A stretch of 5,735 nt of DNA, taken from the NCBI GenBank assembly GCA_015256455.1, contig JABZMB010000069.1, forward strand, positions 1 through 5,735, in the 5' to 3' direction. Position numbers and translations under genes: made by a program. Positions 4,458 to 5,735 of this stretch are shown here, piece by piece. Within the stretch, counting starts at the first letter, position 1, and each line of letters opens with the position of its first letter. This stretch comes from Solobacterium sp. GTDB lineage: Bacteria; Bacillota_I; Bacilli_A; Erysipelotrichales; Erysipelotrichaceae. The notes beneath the pieces are model-generated. The model searched no databases, had not been told where the DNA came from, and saw only the letters and a list, made by a program, of their open reading frames with translations.

Positions 4458-5386
4458 TATTGGACCTCCTTAACGATGTTGAGAAGATTTAAAATTAGAG
4501 CCATGCGAATATATTTACCACAGAGTGCTTGTCTAAAGTAGGCAGCACGTGGGTCATCATCAACTTCAACTGAAATTTCATTCACTCTTGGTAGTGGGTG
4601 TAAGATAGCCATATCTTTCTTTGCGTTAGCAAGTTTGTCCATATTCAAGATATAGGTATCCTTTAAGCGGATATAATCTTCTTCGTTGAAGAATCTTTCA
4701 CGCTGTACTCTTGTCATGTATAAGATATCTAACTCAGGCATAACTGCTTCCATGGTTTCTACCTGCTTATACTCAGCTCCTGCTTTTTCAAGCATGTCAA
4801 TGATGTATTGCGGTACTCGTAATTCTGGTGGAGCGATTAACACAAACTTCACATTTTCATATCGTAACATCGCTTCGATTAAAGAGTGAACGGTTCTTCC
4901 AAACTTTAAGTCACCACATAAACCTACTGTAAGGTTATTGAGTCTACCCTTTTCTCTTGTGATGGTAAGAAGGTCAGTTAGTGTTTGGGTTGGGTGATGA
5001 TGTCCACCATCACCACCATTGATGATAGGTACTGTTGTTCGTCTTGCGGCTACGATAGGTGCGCCTTCCTTTGGATGTCTCATGGCGATAATATCCGCAT
5101 AACAACCTACAGTTCGAATCGTATCACTCACGCTTTCCCCCTTCGAAGCAGAACTTGAGGAAGCTTCAGAGAATCCCAATACAGAACCTCCAAGCTCTAA
5201 CATCGCTGCTTCAAAGCTAAGTCTTGTACGTGTACTTGGTTCAAAGAATAGTGTTGCCAATTTCTTTCCCTTACAAATATCGATGTATTTGTCAGGGTTG
5301 GTCATAATATCCCCTGCAACCCCAATCATTTTATCGATTTCTTCTACTGAAAAATCTGTGATGCTGATTAAATTTCTAATTTCCAT
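4457..5386 (-). CDS. pyrB: Aspartate carbamoyltransferase catalytic chain
   Basis: The 309-residue product catalyses carbamoyl phosphate plus aspartate to carbamoyl aspartate, the first committed step of pyrimidine synthesis, in the cytoplasm. Active-site elements are intact: FFEPSTRTRLSFE (47-59) for carbamoyl phosphate, the 80s loop lysine K82 in SASKGES, R103 in AMRHP, H131-PTQ, R164 in KFGRTVHS, R226 and Q228 in MTRVQRERF, and HPLPR (263-267). Length is normal. The start ATG has AAAGGAAA (5399-5392) just upstream. Presence of pyrI directly downstream implies a holoenzyme of catalytic and regulatory chains. A 107-base gap separates it from pyrD, in which a short open frame overlaps the pyrB start. 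No separate pyrB promoter is convincing, so transcription probably comes from upstream genes outside the window. Confidence 0.98.
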   Translation of the reverse strand: MEIRNLISITDFSVEEIDKMIGVAGDIMTNPDKYIDICKGKKLATLFFEPSTRTRLSFEAAMLELGGSVLGFSEASSSSASKGESVSDTIRTVGCYADIIAMRHPKEGAPIVAARRTTVPIINGGDGGHHHPTQTLTDLLTITREKGRLNNLTVGLCGDLKFGRTVHSLIEAMLRYENVKFVLIAPPELRVPQYIIDMLEKAGAEYKQVETMEAVMPELDILYMTRVQRERFFNEEDYIRLKDTYILNMDKLANAKKDMAILHPLPRVNEISVEVDDDPRAAYFRQALCGKYIRMALILNLLNIVKEVQ

Positions 5387-5480
5387 TACGATTTCCTTTC
5401 ATCAATGATTCATCACTACTGTTGTTTCCTAAATCTTCAAACAAACGCTTTAATTCTAATTCTGATTTATCTTTGAACAA
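5376..5480 (-). CDS. Possible small ORF of 34 residues between pyrD and pyrB
   Basis: A short open frame begins with TTG (5480-5478) and ends with TAG (5378-5376), overlapping the first 11 bases of pyrB. It would encode MFKDKSELELKRLFEDLGNN followed by a Ser/Asp/Asn-rich tail. Codon use (GAA, GAT, TTA, AAA) looks like its neighbours, and the first half could be a charged amphipathic helix. AAGGGG (5495-5490) lies 9 bases before the TTG; the better-looking GGAG (5486-5483) is only 2 bases away, too close. If translated, it would couple to pyrB. I recognise no homolog, and the stretch may simply be a spacer. Confidence 0.3.
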   Translation of the reverse strand: MFKDKSELELKRLFEDLGNNSSDESLMKGNRNGN

Positions 5481-5493
5481 TTCTCCTTTCCCC

Positions 5494-5735
5494 TTAGTCT
5501 TTATGTGCAATTCCAATGATTTCATCAAGTGAAGTAATTCCCAGTTTTTCCATTAGCTGTGGTAATTCTTCAATGATTTCTTTACATGCCATTGGATTGA
5601 TGAGATTTGCGGCTCCAATCTGTACGGCAGTAGCCCCTGCCATCATCATCTCAATGACATCTTCTGCACTTGAGATACCACCAATACCAATGATTGGAAG
5701 ATTTGTTGCCTCATATACTTCATATACCATTCTTA
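5494..5735 (-). CDS. pyrD: Dihydroorotate dehydrogenase, C-terminal part, cut by window edge
   Basis: About 79 C-terminal residues are present, beginning RMVYEVYEATNLPIIGIGG at the right edge; the ATG visible at 5730 is an internal Met, not the start. The segment carries the FMN-phosphate-binding end of the barrel, IIGIGGISSAEDVIEMMMAG followed by ATAVQIGAANL. It also has the typical class 1 tail, with ACKEII, LGITSLDEIIG and a short AHKD end. Wording of the tail fits class 1B (NAD-linked, paired with PyrK) better than 1A, but the part that separates them is outside the window. The enzyme oxidises dihydroorotate to orotate, two steps after PyrB. It lies upstream of pyrB on the same strand. 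Confidence 0.95.
   Translation of the reverse strand, partial: RMVYEVYEATNLPIIGIGGISSAEDVIEMMMAGATAVQIGAANLINPMACKEIIEELPQLMEKLGITSLDEIIGIAHKD

Noticed and set aside
4159..4889. Rightward open frames inside pyrI and pyrB (4159-4341, 4686-4889)
   Set aside because: They are antisense to well-conserved genes, with no start signals of their own.
5387..5493. PyrR attenuator or internal promoter ahead of pyrB
   Set aside because: No terminator hairpin is present in the gap; the best promoter-like pair (TTGTTC with TAGAAT at 16 bases) matches only half of the -35 consensus.

Overview
The window looks like chromosomal DNA from a low-GC Gram-positive bacterium (Bacillota). The evidence is AT-rich intergenic DNA, strong AGGAGG-type ribosome binding sites, compact genes separated by classic hairpin-plus-U-run terminators, and gene families typical of that phylum: DUF1836, hemolysin III/TrhA, a class 1B-type PyrD tail and a PyrB/PyrI pair. 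An anaerobic gut or oral Erysipelotrichia- or Clostridia-like host is my guess; nothing in the window proves it. I see no mobile element, CRISPR array, tRNA or rRNA.

Layout from left to right. (1) At 1-293 (minus) lies the N-terminal part of a 2-phosphosulfolactate phosphatase (ComB) family protein, cut by the window edge. It is divergent from an unrecognised 155-residue soluble protein (379-846, plus). (2) On the minus strand is a probable transcription unit: a TrhA/hemolysin III membrane protein (1547-2245), an unrecognised 103-residue helical protein (1171-1482), and a small GNAT-fold protein (872-1141). It ends at a hairpin (843-873) shared with the convergent 155-residue gene. A 10-bp hairpin between the first two genes has the next gene's Shine-Dalgarno sequence in its 3' arm. 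(3) A DUF1836 regulator gene (2382-2882, plus) is divergent from trhA. The gap holds a perfect 10-bp inverted repeat whose two arms each contain a TTGACG -35 box, one for each direction. The regulator gene has no Shine-Dalgarno sequence and its predicted transcription start falls on the ATG. (4) A membrane protein with four predicted helices, a long glutamate-rich linker and a C-terminal zinc ribbon (2925-3932, minus) converges on the DUF1836 gene over a 17-bp bidirectional terminator. (5) The end of a pyrimidine biosynthesis operon runs leftward: pyrD (partial, 5494-5735), a possible 34-residue small ORF (5376-5480), pyrB (4457-5386), pyrI (4032-4457) and a terminator (3971-3997).

How the parts work together. 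PyrD, PyrB and PyrI belong to de novo UMP synthesis; PyrB and PyrI are subunits of one allosteric enzyme and their genes overlap by one base. The DUF1836-trhA pair looks like a local regulator with a divergently transcribed membrane-protein target. This is the most interesting unit in the window. The remaining genes are housekeeping or unknown and show no evident joint pathway.
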